This document shows, piece after piece, positions 8,510-16,608 of a stretch of 64,000 nucleotides of DNA. Source of the DNA: Cellvibrionaceae bacterium (lineage in GTDB: Bacteria; Pseudomonadota; Gammaproteobacteria; Pseudomonadales; Cellvibrionaceae); contig JAGKWQ010000001.1 of NCBI GenBank assembly GCA_021151825.1, positions 558,001-622,000 on the forward strand, read 5' to 3'. The first letter of the stretch is position 1; each line of letters opens with the position of its first letter. Position numbers and translations under genes: made by a program. The notes below the pieces were generated by a model. That model worked only from the letters and a program-made list of their open reading frames with translations, was not told where the DNA came from and made no database searches.

Positions 8510-9874
8510 ATGTACCGAACGCTTTACGATATTCTGCACGATGTTTCCAAATCCAGCATGGTTGACGACGGCGATCTACAAGCCGCCGGTTTATTAATTC
8601 TCACTGCTGTCATTCACGGTTTGCAAATTAATCGCGCCGGCATCTGGATATTTACCGACGACAAAGAAGCCATTCGCTGCCGCATGCTAATTGATGGCAA
8701 TGATTGTGTACTGGACGGCGGTCTTGAACTGGTGCGCGCATCCTATCCCGATTATTTCACGGCGCTGGATAATGAGCGCGCAATTGTGGCGAACAATGCG
8801 CAGGATTACAGCAGCACGCTTGAGTTTCGCGATAACTATTTAATTCCCTTTGGCATTACCTCCATGCTCGATGCCCCCATTCGCCATCGCGGCAACATGC
8901 TGGGTATTATTTGCTGCGAACACCAGGGCCCGGAGCGTGAATGGAGTAGCGAGGAAATCGCTTTCGCCAGCGCATTGGCGGACACCTATGGCCGCGCAAT
9001 TAGCGCCGCACAACGTAACAATTACGAACAACAATTAACAGAAATCAATGAACAACTGGAACAAAAAATTAACGAGCGCACCGATACCCTGCAAAATGCG
9101 TTGCGCAATTTAAATCACACTCAGGCAAAATTAATTGAGAGTGAAAAGCTGGCATCATTGGGGCGACTGGTATCCGGGCTCGCCCATGAAATTAACACAC
9201 CGCTTGGTGTAGCAGTCACGTCAGCCAGCCATTGCGCTAACGAATTAAAACGTGTGCAACAGCTATATCGTGCTGATCAATTAAACGAGCAGGAGTTTGC
9301 ACAATTTCTGGAAAGTATTGATGACGGCCTGGGCTTGATCAATAACAATCTCAACCGCGCCGCGACGCTGGTACAAAACTTTAAACTTTCCGGTGCCATT
9401 CATACTGCCAACGAAGAAGAACAATTCGAATTGCGAGATTGCATTGAGCTCACCTTAAAAAGCTTGCAACCGCTATTGAAAACAAATCAGGTGACTTACC
9501 AGCTGGAAGCAGATAACACAATTCAGATTAATAGCTATCCCGGTGCTATCGCCCAGATTATTACCAATTTAATCACTAATTCCATTCACCACGCGTTCGC
9601 CAATACCCGTGAAAAGAATATCCGTATTCAACTGAACGAAACCGCCGAACAGGTTGAAATTCACTACGCGGATAACGGTTGCGGAATTGCTGATAATATT
9701 CGCCAAAAAATTTTTGAACCCTTTTTTACCACTGCACGCCGAACCGGTGGCTCGGGCTTGGGATTATCGATTGTTTACAATCTGGTAACGCAGAAATTGG
9801 GCGGGGATATTGTGATTGATGAAGATCAAGGTGGCGGTGCGAAATTCAGCCTTACATTACCCAAGCGGAATTAA
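8510..9874 (+). CDS. GAF-domain sensor histidine kinase
   Basis: A 454-residue soluble kinase with no membrane helix. A GAF domain (about 20-165) is followed by a coiled coil (about 168-212), the acceptor helix LVSGLAHEINTPLGV with His226, and an ATPase domain with the N box (NLITNSIHHA), DNGCGI and a GSGLGLSIVYNL loop. Motifs look intact. The GAF domain has the paired cysteines CC at 135-136, whose role is unknown. It lies 24 bases downstream of the HD-GYP regulator and is probably its cognate kinase, linking an intracellular cue to c-di-GMP breakdown. The partner is inferred from position. Confidence 0.9.
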   Translation: MYRTLYDILHDVSKSSMVDDGDLQAAGLLILTAVIHGLQINRAGIWIFTDDKEAIRCRMLIDGNDCVLDGGLELVRASYPDYFTALDNERAIVANNAQDYSSTLEFRDNYLIPFGITSMLDAPIRHRGNMLGIICCEHQGPEREWSSEEIAFASALADTYGRAISAAQRNNYEQQLTEINEQLEQKINERTDTLQNALRNLNHTQAKLIESEKLASLGRLVSGLAHEINTPLGVAVTSASHCANELKRVQQLYRADQLNEQEFAQFLESIDDGLGLINNNLNRAATLVQNFKLSGAIHTANEEEQFELRDCIELTLKSLQPLLKTNQVTYQLEADNTIQINSYPGAIAQIITNLITNSIHHAFANTREKNIRIQLNETAEQVEIHYADNGCGIADNIRQKIFEPFFTTARRTGGSGLGLSIVYNLVTQKLGGDIVIDEDQGGGAKFSLTLPKRN

Positions 9875-9915
9875 CGGCAAATAATACGTATAAACTGAAA
9901 TATGGTTTAGAAATT

Positions 9916-9941
9916 GGCGGGGGGCATGAGATCGCCCCCAC
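9916..9941. other. GC-rich hairpin between convergent genes
   Basis: GGGGGC at 9920-9925 pairs with GCCCCC at 9934-9939 around an 8-base loop. It lies between the kinase stop (9874) and the stop of the leftward gene (9965). No T-run follows on either strand, so a simple intrinsic terminator is doubtful. Confidence 0.4.
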
Positions 9942-9964
9942 TAGTGATGATTATATCCAGCCAA

Positions 9965-10630
9965 CTATGGTTCCTTATCAGTCACTTTTATGATTTTGGA
10001 TATATTATTCTTAACAAATTTCGGGACCTCCCCCGGAGCTTCATCAAGACTCTTATGTTTCTCCCGATGACTACCATACTCAGCTCTTTTTGGAGCAACT
10101 GACGTCACTGCTCCTGCATCAACCTCAAACCAATAACTCATACTTCTATCGCTCTTGGTGATGTGCCAACGATTGGTATCCTTTATTGTCATATGCCAAT
10201 CTATGCCCTCCTGCGTCCATATCGGGTACCCTCCGCCATCCACATAAACATTTATCTTGTCAATTAACTGCTTTTGAATGACTTCCCGTTGAATCGTTTT
10301 CGAGCCAAGGGCGTCAACTGTTACATTATTTGGACCCACTGTAATACTGGCTCTTTGCAGCGCAGTATCTCCCATTGAAGCCGCATCACTTTCTATGCCC
10401 GCCTTTAAACCATCAGGAAAACCCGTACTGTTTGCTTTCCTTTGAACAGGTTGCATCTGCTGTGCGGAATAGTCATTCACCATGGATTGCAATTTTCGTT
10501 GCGCTATAGTTTCCGAACGCGCATCCACAAACCGATTGTTAACCTGATCGCTCTGCTGTTTTTCAGCCGGATTAGAGGTAATTGCGCGACCTTTGCTATC
10601 GAGAGTTGTATCGGCGTGAGTTTTCATCAT
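9965..10630 (-). CDS. Truncated eCIS-core-like protein with unknown C-terminal domain
   Basis: A 221-residue protein. The N-terminal third has the leader style seen in eCIS-core (DUF4157) cargo proteins: SETIAQRKLQSMVNDYSAQQ, then PVQRK and TGFPDGLKAGIES followed by a SMGDT resembling SMDDV. The rest of the usual core, including the HExxH-like AWHVVQQ part, is missing. After about residue 100 comes an unrelated domain with several tryptophans (YPIWTQEGIDWHMTI, RWHITKSD, MSYWFEVDAG) that I do not recognise. The start is at the MMK methionines, with AGGA just upstream. No eCIS structural genes are nearby. It may be a cargo or toxin with a shortened leader, or a decayed remnant. Confidence 0.6.
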   Translation of the reverse strand: MMKTHADTTLDSKGRAITSNPAEKQQSDQVNNRFVDARSETIAQRKLQSMVNDYSAQQMQPVQRKANSTGFPDGLKAGIESDAASMGDTALQRASITVGPNNVTVDALGSKTIQREVIQKQLIDKINVYVDGGGYPIWTQEGIDWHMTIKDTNRWHITKSDRSMSYWFEVDAGAVTSVAPKRAEYGSHREKHKSLDEAPGEVPKFVKNNISKIIKVTDKEP

Positions 10631-10861
10631 TTTCCTTTTAGCGTTCCGGGTAGTTGAGACGAAAGGCAACCGCTTTTTAACAATGGCAATTTGGCGATCA
10701 TCCTACTCACCCACAACTATTGCAACCTGAATTGCTTATATGAACGCCATAACGGACAGGATTTACAGCCTACCGGGAAAGCCTGTTGTACTGGCATCCA
10801 TTACTCCATAAGCCTACAATTCCCGTCCTTTGTTTAAACTGGCTGCTACCACCCAAAAGCT

Positions 10862-12055
10862 ATGACATCACCCCTGATTCCCGAACGCCCATTGCTGATT
10901 TCGCCCTCTCTCGCCGCAACCATCGGCCTGGAAGAGGCGTGCATGTTGGGAATTTTGGCGGAGCTGGCCAATTTCCTGCCACTGACATCCGCGAATGGGC
11001 GCCAGTGGCTGGATGTGGACGGTAACTGGACAGAGCGGATGATGCCCTTCTGGACCGATTACGATATCCAGCGCATTAGCCGCAACCTCCATGAGAAAGG
11101 CGTTATCCAATTGGTTTCCGCACCGTTTGTAGAAAGCCGCCGTCTGACGTTATCGCTTGATAGCGCTACGCCCCAAACGTCGATGGCACCGCCGCTTCCA
11201 ATGGTTGCAACCGCCATCGCTCCGCACATTAGCCAGGGGGCGAATTTGATTCCGCCGCATTGGCAACCGGATCAGGAGTTATTGCGGCAAGTCGCCCAGT
11301 ACAATATCCCGCAGGAATTTGTGTGGCAGCAATTGCCAGAGTTCGTGACTTACTGGCGCGAACGCGGTGAAACCAGCCATAGCTGGGGCGCAAAATTTCT
11401 AAAAGATGTGCTGCATAAATGGCGCAATCACGAAACATTAAATGCTCGCCAGCAGCGCGAAGATAACGAGCGCCAGGTGCGAGAACGCGAAGCAGATTTT
11501 TTAAAGCGCGACCAGGAAATTGCAATGCACAGCCAATGGCGCCCAAGCCGCGATGCATTGGAAGTGCTAGTAAAACACGCAGGGATCAGCCTCGCGTTTG
11601 TCGAAGATTCCATCCCGGAATTTGTAGTGTATTGGCAAGAACGTGGCGAAGTAGGCCGCACCTGGAACAGTAAATTTATCCAGCACGTAAAACGCCAGTG
11701 GTTGCGTTACAGCTCGGCGTTGGAACACGATACTGAACCCAAACGCATTCCGGAAAATTGGCAGCCGGGCAAAGATGTCTACGACGTTTTGAAACTGGCC
11801 AATATCGATTTGAAATTTGCGCAACAACAAGTTGCCGAATTTGTCCTTTTCTGGCGCGACAGCAATCAGGTTTACGCCAGCTGGAACACTAAATTTTTGC
11901 AGCACGTGAAATATCACTGGGCCAAACAACACGCATTAACCACCGTCAACTCGCAGCAGGTTAACCATGCAGGACAGCAAAACGCTCATCAATCAGGTCG
12001 CACAAGAGATAGCAGCCTCGCAGAACAACTCAACGACCGCAGCTGGGCCAGCTGA
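10862..12055 (+). CDS. DnaT-like primosomal protein with three DnaT domains
   Basis: A 397-residue protein. Residues 1-100 look like a winged-helix domain of the kind found before DnaT domains. Three copies of the DnaT single-strand-DNA-binding repeat follow at about 133-188, 225-283 and 299-354, each with the frame W-P/Q-P, FV, PEFV-YW-ERGE and W-KF---VK-W. E. coli DnaT has one such domain. A charged linker (about 190-222) separates repeats 1 and 2. The 3' end overlaps the lambda-P-like gene by 89 bases, so the two are co-expressed. The likely job is help in loading the replicative helicase during restart or initiation. The family is clear; the three-repeat form is unusual. Confidence 0.85.
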   Translation: MTSPLIPERPLLISPSLAATIGLEEACMLGILAELANFLPLTSANGRQWLDVDGNWTERMMPFWTDYDIQRISRNLHEKGVIQLVSAPFVESRRLTLSLDSATPQTSMAPPLPMVATAIAPHISQGANLIPPHWQPDQELLRQVAQYNIPQEFVWQQLPEFVTYWRERGETSHSWGAKFLKDVLHKWRNHETLNARQQREDNERQVREREADFLKRDQEIAMHSQWRPSRDALEVLVKHAGISLAFVEDSIPEFVVYWQERGEVGRTWNSKFIQHVKRQWLRYSSALEHDTEPKRIPENWQPGKDVYDVLKLANIDLKFAQQQVAEFVLFWRDSNQVYASWNTKFLQHVKYHWAKQHALTTVNSQQVNHAGQQNAHQSGRTRDSSLAEQLNDRSWAS

Positions 12056-12647
12056 TTCTGCGCAAGCGCAGCGCGGCACACCTACAGATGCCCACGTGGA
12101 TGCGATCAATCAAATATTTGCTTTGTTCCGCATTAATTATCACAACCAGTATTACAGCGCATTTAAAGATAACGAATTGCTCAATCAAGCGCGGCGCCTG
12201 TGGTTGAACTCGCTCGCGCATTTTGCGCCGGAAACCATTCTGCGCGGCGCACGCAAAGTGATAGAAGAGTCAGAGTATTTACCCACATTGCACCGTATGA
12301 TTCGCGCCTGCCAGGGCGAGCCGGAAAAATTCGGCCTGATTGATGCGCATGCCGCTTATGTTGAAGCATGTCGTGCATCCAGTCCAAAAGCAGCTTATCA
12401 CTGGAGCCATGCTGCGGTGTATCACGCGGGCTGTGCGAGTGATTGGTATTTTCTGGCAAGCAATCCGGAAAAAATCGCTTTTCCAATTTTCGAGCGCCAC
12501 TATTTAAAAATATGCGAGCGAGTAATCAATGGCGAGCAGTTACCTGCGCCCAATGCACCGGCATTGCCACAAACCATCGAAACGCCGCTCAGCCGCGAAG
12601 AAAACCTCAAACGCATGGAAGAATTGCGCAAACAACTGGATATTTAA
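11967..12647 (+). CDS. Phage-lambda-P-like helicase loader
   Basis: A 226-residue protein resembling the replication protein P family, which hands DnaB helicase to replication origins. The core (about 40-180) has IFALFRINYHNQYYSAF, LWLNSLAHFAPETILRGARKVIEES and LPTLHRMIRAC, as in the family; the N-terminus is low-complexity and the C-terminus a charged helix. A TTAACC-spaced AGG precedes the ATG. It begins inside the DnaT-like gene, 89 bases before that gene's stop, in another frame. No phage structural or integration genes are near, so this appears to be a resident chromosomal loader pair rather than prophage. Pairing with DnaT suggests a primosome role. Confidence 0.8.
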   Translation: MQDSKTLINQVAQEIAASQNNSTTAAGPADSAQAQRGTPTDAHVDAINQIFALFRINYHNQYYSAFKDNELLNQARRLWLNSLAHFAPETILRGARKVIEESEYLPTLHRMIRACQGEPEKFGLIDAHAAYVEACRASSPKAAYHWSHAAVYHAGCASDWYFLASNPEKIAFPIFERHYLKICERVINGEQLPAPNAPALPQTIETPLSREENLKRMEELRKQLDI

Positions 12648-12698
12648 TTTTCCATTTTCGTTTTTAATTAATTATTAATCGTTTCGGTAAACCGTGTT

Positions 12699-13493
12699 AT
12701 GAACAAGCAAGCGTCACAATGGTTCCTTGGCCTTTTATTGTTGGCCTTTCCTATTGCCACCCTGGTGATGGTATTGGGGTTAATGAGTATTCCGATTCAC
12801 CACGTTTTTATGGATGACGATGAACTCACCAGCAGCACCCTGCTACCTGATTTTGCGGCGATCAATCAAACACCGGAACGCAAGGAACAATTCCTTGCCA
12901 TGTTGCGCCCCCTGGTCGACGAAAAAAATACAAAACTTTTAAAATCCCGTGAACGTTTATTGAAAATCAAAGCCGAATGGGAGAGCTCACAAACCATCAG
13001 CGGTGTAAACAAGCGCAACCTGGAAAAGCTGCGCGAGAAATTCCATGTGACTTATGAAACCTATCCAGAGGATGACAAGGCTGTTGATATTTTATTGTTG
13101 CGCGTCGATAGCATCCCGTCATCGATGGTATTAGCACAAGCTGCTGTGGAATCCGGTTGGGGTACCTCACGTTTTGCGGAGGAGGCCCACAATTTGTTTG
13201 GCCATTGGTGTTATAAACCCGGCTGCGGCATAGTGCCGAGCAAGCGTTCGGCACGCGCCAAACACGAAGTTAAAAAGTTTAACAATGTTGAAGAATCACT
13301 TACGGCATACTTCAACAACATTAATACCCATAATGCCTATCGCGCCTGGCGACAATTGCGCGCCCAGCTGCGCGAGCAGCCACAATCCTTTACCGGTGTT
13401 GCTATGGTGGCGGAATTAGGTAAATATTCAGGGCGCGGCAGTGCTTATATCCACGAATTACGCACTGTTATTCGCGGCAATAATCTTGAATAA
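12699..13493 (+). CDS. Bax-type glucosaminidase (peptidoglycan hydrolase)
   Basis: A 264-residue protein with an N-terminal membrane helix (about 8-32), a helical stalk (about 58-120) and a glucosaminidase domain (about 128-260). The motif LAQAAVESGWGTSRFAEEAHNLFGHWCY holds the catalytic Glu151 typical of the lysozyme-like FlgJ/Bax/AtlA group, and KFNNVEESLTAYFNNINTHNAY is the conserved second half. It should cut the glycan of peptidoglycan at the outer face of the inner membrane. It stands between the helicase-loader gene and the barrel gene without clear operon links. The fold call is secure; the exact bond cut is inferred from the family. Confidence 0.85.
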   Translation: MNKQASQWFLGLLLLAFPIATLVMVLGLMSIPIHHVFMDDDELTSSTLLPDFAAINQTPERKEQFLAMLRPLVDEKNTKLLKSRERLLKIKAEWESSQTISGVNKRNLEKLREKFHVTYETYPEDDKAVDILLLRVDSIPSSMVLAQAAVESGWGTSRFAEEAHNLFGHWCYKPGCGIVPSKRSARAKHEVKKFNNVEESLTAYFNNINTHNAYRAWRQLRAQLREQPQSFTGVAMVAELGKYSGRGSAYIHELRTVIRGNNLE

Positions 13494-13574
13494 CAAGTGC
13501 TAACGAATTGATTTGAATAACCGGACAGCAATAATTTCTGACTAATAACATTGATCACACAGCAAGGAAACCTT

Positions 13575-14135
13575 ATGTGTAAACAACTGGTTAAACCGCT
13601 CGGCGCGCTGCTCATCGGCGCCTTCGCCAGCATCAGCGTGAAGGCGGAAATCCCGCTGGATTTCAACATCTCCGGCCAAGCGACTTACACCCTGATCAAA
13701 TCCGAAGGTGAACGTTATTCACCTACCATCTTCCTCTTCAAAGGTGGCCTGGAGTTTGATGATGGATTACTTGATGGCATAGGCCTTCAGGGCGTTGTGG
13801 GTGTTCCCATCAGCAATGATGAGAAGCATGGTATGACCATGAAAATCACCGAACAAACAGCCGCCTATATCACCCTCACCAACCCCGAGTATCAAGAAGG
13901 CGATTTGAAAATCAGTTTATTGCTTGGCTATGCATCCACTGAACTTGAAACGCATTTGCCACGCGTGGGCGCGCCATTCAAAGACACGTTTTCCGGCTTT
14001 AGCTACGGCTTCTCATTGCAAGATCCCATTTTGGAAAACAAACCATTTTATTGGAGCCTGGATTGCGTGCGCTCCTATAACGATGATGATTTACGAATAG
14101 ATGGCTGCGGCCTGGGAGTTACCTATGCGTTCTAA
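13575..14135 (+). CDS. Small outer-membrane beta-barrel protein
   Basis: A 186-residue protein with a signal peptide ending ASISVKA, then alternating strands (FNISGQATYTLIKS, IGLQGVVGVPIS, LKISLLLGYAST, FSGFSYGFSLQD) and a terminal phenylalanine in GLGVTYAF, as in 8-strand outer-membrane barrels. The ATG at 13575 is preceded by AAGGAAA at good spacing; a methionine 24 bases upstream lacks this. Its last 11 bases overlap the start of the Ig-like lipoprotein gene, so both are translated together. I do not recognise a specific family. A transport or anchoring role is a guess from shape. Confidence 0.7.
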   Translation: MCKQLVKPLGALLIGAFASISVKAEIPLDFNISGQATYTLIKSEGERYSPTIFLFKGGLEFDDGLLDGIGLQGVVGVPISNDEKHGMTMKITEQTAAYITLTNPEYQEGDLKISLLLGYASTELETHLPRVGAPFKDTFSGFSYGFSLQDPILENKPFYWSLDCVRSYNDDDLRIDGCGLGVTYAF

Positions 14136-15429
14136 AGGAATTCATTTATCACTGGCGCTAGTCGCCAGCCTGGGAGCGGTATCACTGGTTGGTTGTGGTG
14201 GTGGGGACAACAATAGCGAGCGAGTAGCGCAAACCGTTGATGCCTCCAAAAATACCGTTACCAAAGTGGCTATCGCAACTAACGACCAATATGTCCATTT
14301 TAAAAGTTTTTATCAGTTCGAATTAATCGGCAGCGATGCGCAAGGTAATGAAGTTAATTTAACTAAAAAAGCCACCTGGAAAATTAGCGATTCCAAACTG
14401 GGAAAAATTAAAGATGGCTATTTCACTGCGTCAGGTACTGCGGGAAATTTCACCCTTAGTGCAGAATATGCAGGCATTGTAGCCGCACCCCAGGAAATCA
14501 ATGTTTCTGATGCAAACCTGGTGAAAGTGACCGTGCAAAATACCGCTGCCTCAGTGGATGAATGTAAAAACACCACGTTCACTGCACAAGCTGAATTTGA
14601 TAACGGCAGGATCCTGCCTTATCCACTAACCTGGAAAGTTGCTGAAGGTGGCACCAACGCGGTCTTTAAAGATGCCACCAAAGGAACGCTCAATACCACT
14701 AACAGCGGTGCTATTAAAGTTGTTGCCAGCGGTGTAGATAATAGTGGTAAAGAAGTTCTTTCTGCGGCCTATGATTTTGCAATCAACGAAGCGCTAACCA
14801 GAATTACTGTTACACCAAGCAAAACAACTGAGCTGCGCAATGGCGACACTGCGACAGTGACTGTGCAAGGTATTTACGGAGATCAAAACAATCCTGTCGA
14901 TATTACCGGCAATGCCGCGCTCACGGCATCACCCGATAGTTTGTTAAAAATTGAAGGCACCAAAATTACTGCACAAAATGGCACCGCCAACGGCTCGAAA
15001 GTTACACTCAAAGGAAGTTGCGGCGGAGCAGAAGGCACCCACGAGCTGACCATTAAAGACCGTGAATTGAAATCGATTGAAATCAGAAACAGTAACGGCG
15101 GCGCGTCATCAAATTTGACAGTAGCGGAAGGCAGCAACATTGATCTGAACGTCCGGGCGACGTATATCGATGATGCCACCAACGATGATTACACCAGCAA
15201 TGTCTTTTGGAAAATCGATGATCGTAACAACAATATTCCTGCTGACAGTGAAAGCAAAATTACTATTACGTCATCAGGTGTTCTGAGTGTTGCCAGCGAT
15301 CTGAATCTTGGCATAAGCGCCATTATTTATGTGATTGCAGAAGTGCGGGACAGCTCAGGCAATGTGCTGAAAAATTCCAGCGGCACAGAAATAAAGGATG
15401 AAATCAACATCACTATTAATCCCAATTAA
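14125..15429 (+). CDS. Ig-like (Big2-type) repeat lipoprotein
   Basis: A 434-residue lipoprotein. The signal peptide ends in the lipobox LVGC, so Cys24 is lipidated. The next residues are GGGDNN, which do not show an inner-membrane retention Asp at +2. Four or more Ig-like domains follow, each with strands such as LTKKATWKISDSKLGKI, ALTRITVTPSKTTELRNGDTATVTVQGIYGD and LKSIEIRNSNGGA, in the bacterial Ig group 2 style. The ATG at 14125 has GGGAGT upstream and overlaps the barrel gene by 11 bases. These proteins usually act in adhesion or as scaffold parts on the surface; here it may be held by the barrel partner, which is inferred. Confidence 0.75.
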   Translation: MRSKGIHLSLALVASLGAVSLVGCGGGDNNSERVAQTVDASKNTVTKVAIATNDQYVHFKSFYQFELIGSDAQGNEVNLTKKATWKISDSKLGKIKDGYFTASGTAGNFTLSAEYAGIVAAPQEINVSDANLVKVTVQNTAASVDECKNTTFTAQAEFDNGRILPYPLTWKVAEGGTNAVFKDATKGTLNTTNSGAIKVVASGVDNSGKEVLSAAYDFAINEALTRITVTPSKTTELRNGDTATVTVQGIYGDQNNPVDITGNAALTASPDSLLKIEGTKITAQNGTANGSKVTLKGSCGGAEGTHELTIKDRELKSIEIRNSNGGASSNLTVAEGSNIDLNVRATYIDDATNDDYTSNVFWKIDDRNNNIPADSESKITITSSGVLSVASDLNLGISAIIYVIAEVRDSSGNVLKNSSGTEIKDEINITINPN

Positions 15430-15448
15430 TACATCCACACTGATTAAT

Positions 15449-15478
15449 AAAAAGGGCGACCATATAGTCGCCCTTTTT
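15449..15478. terminator. Bidirectional intrinsic terminator
   Basis: AAAAAGGGCGAC and its complement pair around a 6-base loop (CATATA), with T-runs on both strands. It lies between the rightward lipoprotein gene and the leftward NodB gene and can serve both. Confidence 0.9.
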
Positions 15479-15521
15479 ATTGGAAAGTTGTTGTTGATGT
15501 ATTCGATTATTGATTAAAGCC

Positions 15522-16598
15522 TCAATCTTTATAAGTCCATTTGCCTTGTTTATCTGTTGCTAACCATTGTTGGGTGTACCAATAGAACCGGCCTTTTTCT
15601 CCTGCATAGGCGGTGCAGTTATAGCGTGTACGTCCGGGCTTTAATGGTTGCTTTGCTTGAACCCATAATTGCTGTTCAATAATTTCTGCCGTGATTGGCC
15701 CTTGTCCGGTAGCGAAACAATTTATTTTTTTTAGCAACCCGGCATCGGTTAATTTCAACACTAACCAGGGCTTATCGCCCTCACGTACAATCACACTTTC
15801 AAGTTCATCGTTTTTACTTTCATAAAATTTTACCGAGCGGGTGGGCATGGGCTTGGTGTTAACTTTCATAATGAAATCGTCGAGGTCAGTAAAACCACCC
15901 CCAAATGGAAAACGCGGCACAGCCTGCAAATCACCTTTTTCATAAAGTGCACCGGATTGTTGGCCAAACGCGATGTAACCCAACTTCCTGGCAATGCGCT
16001 GTACGTCAACGTCGTATTCACCAAATGGATAGGCCAGCATCATGTGTGCCTCGCCAATTTCCTGTGTAATCTTCTGCTGGGCATTTTCAATATCGTTACG
16101 AATGCGCGCGCGATAATCACTCGCACTTTCGCCCGCATTTTTGCGCGGCAAATGAGTATGGGTACTGGTGTGATTGGCGATGGTAACTCCATGTTTTGCC
16201 ATTTCACGCAGCTGATCCCAACTCACAAATAATCGGGATGTGCCAACCGAATCGGTGTTCACGAAAAAGGTAAATGGCCAACCGCGCTTTTTTAAACGAG
16301 GATAGGCAGAGTCATAAACACTCACATAGGAGTCATCAAAACTGATGGCGACGGTTTTATCGGGAAGTGCACCGCCCTTGCGCAAGGTTTCTACCAACTC
16401 TGGCAGGGGCACGACTTTAAATTGGTTTTTTTCCAAATAATCCATCTGCGCTTCAAATGCATCCGGACTAATACTGGTGGATTTAGGAGTGGTATTGCTT
16501 ACATGGTGATAGAGCAATACCACGGCGGCGTTGGCAGAAACGGAAAATATTGTTAACAGCAGCAAATACCAACGGACAGCTTTTATATGCAATGACAT
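15522..16598 (-). CDS. Secreted NodB-type polysaccharide deacetylase
   Basis: A 358-residue protein with a signal peptide ending VSANA, then a NodB domain (about 25-230). Motif 1 has YHHVS and SFDDSY with the two aspartates, motif 2 is NHTSTHTHL with the metal-binding histidines, and AYPFGEYD is the later motif. It should remove N-acetyl or O-acetyl groups from a polysaccharide in the periplasm, like PgaB or IcaB. A C-terminal domain of about 110 residues with a pair of cysteines is unassigned. The upstream 1271-residue gene overlaps or abuts it: an alternative GTG start at 16622, with AGAGG before it, would overlap that gene by 14 bases. The chosen ATG has only a weak GGTG. Confidence 0.85.
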   Translation of the reverse strand: MSLHIKAVRWYLLLLTIFSVSANAAVVLLYHHVSNTTPKSTSISPDAFEAQMDYLEKNQFKVVPLPELVETLRKGGALPDKTVAISFDDSYVSVYDSAYPRLKKRGWPFTFFVNTDSVGTSRLFVSWDQLREMAKHGVTIANHTSTHTHLPRKNAGESASDYRARIRNDIENAQQKITQEIGEAHMMLAYPFGEYDVDVQRIARKLGYIAFGQQSGALYEKGDLQAVPRFPFGGGFTDLDDFIMKVNTKPMPTRSVKFYESKNDELESVIVREGDKPWLVLKLTDAGLLKKINCFATGQGPITAEIIEQQLWVQAKQPLKPGRTRYNCTAYAGEKGRFYWYTQQWLATDKQGKWTYKD

Positions 16599-16608
16599 CA
16601 CCAAAAAA

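Noticed and set aside
9916..9941. GC-rich hairpin as an intrinsic terminator
   Set aside because: No T-run follows on either strand; it is kept only as a hairpin feature.
11967..12647. Prophage hypothesis for the P-like and DnaT-like genes
   Set aside because: No integrase, capsid, tail or lysis gene, and no attachment repeats are recognised around them.
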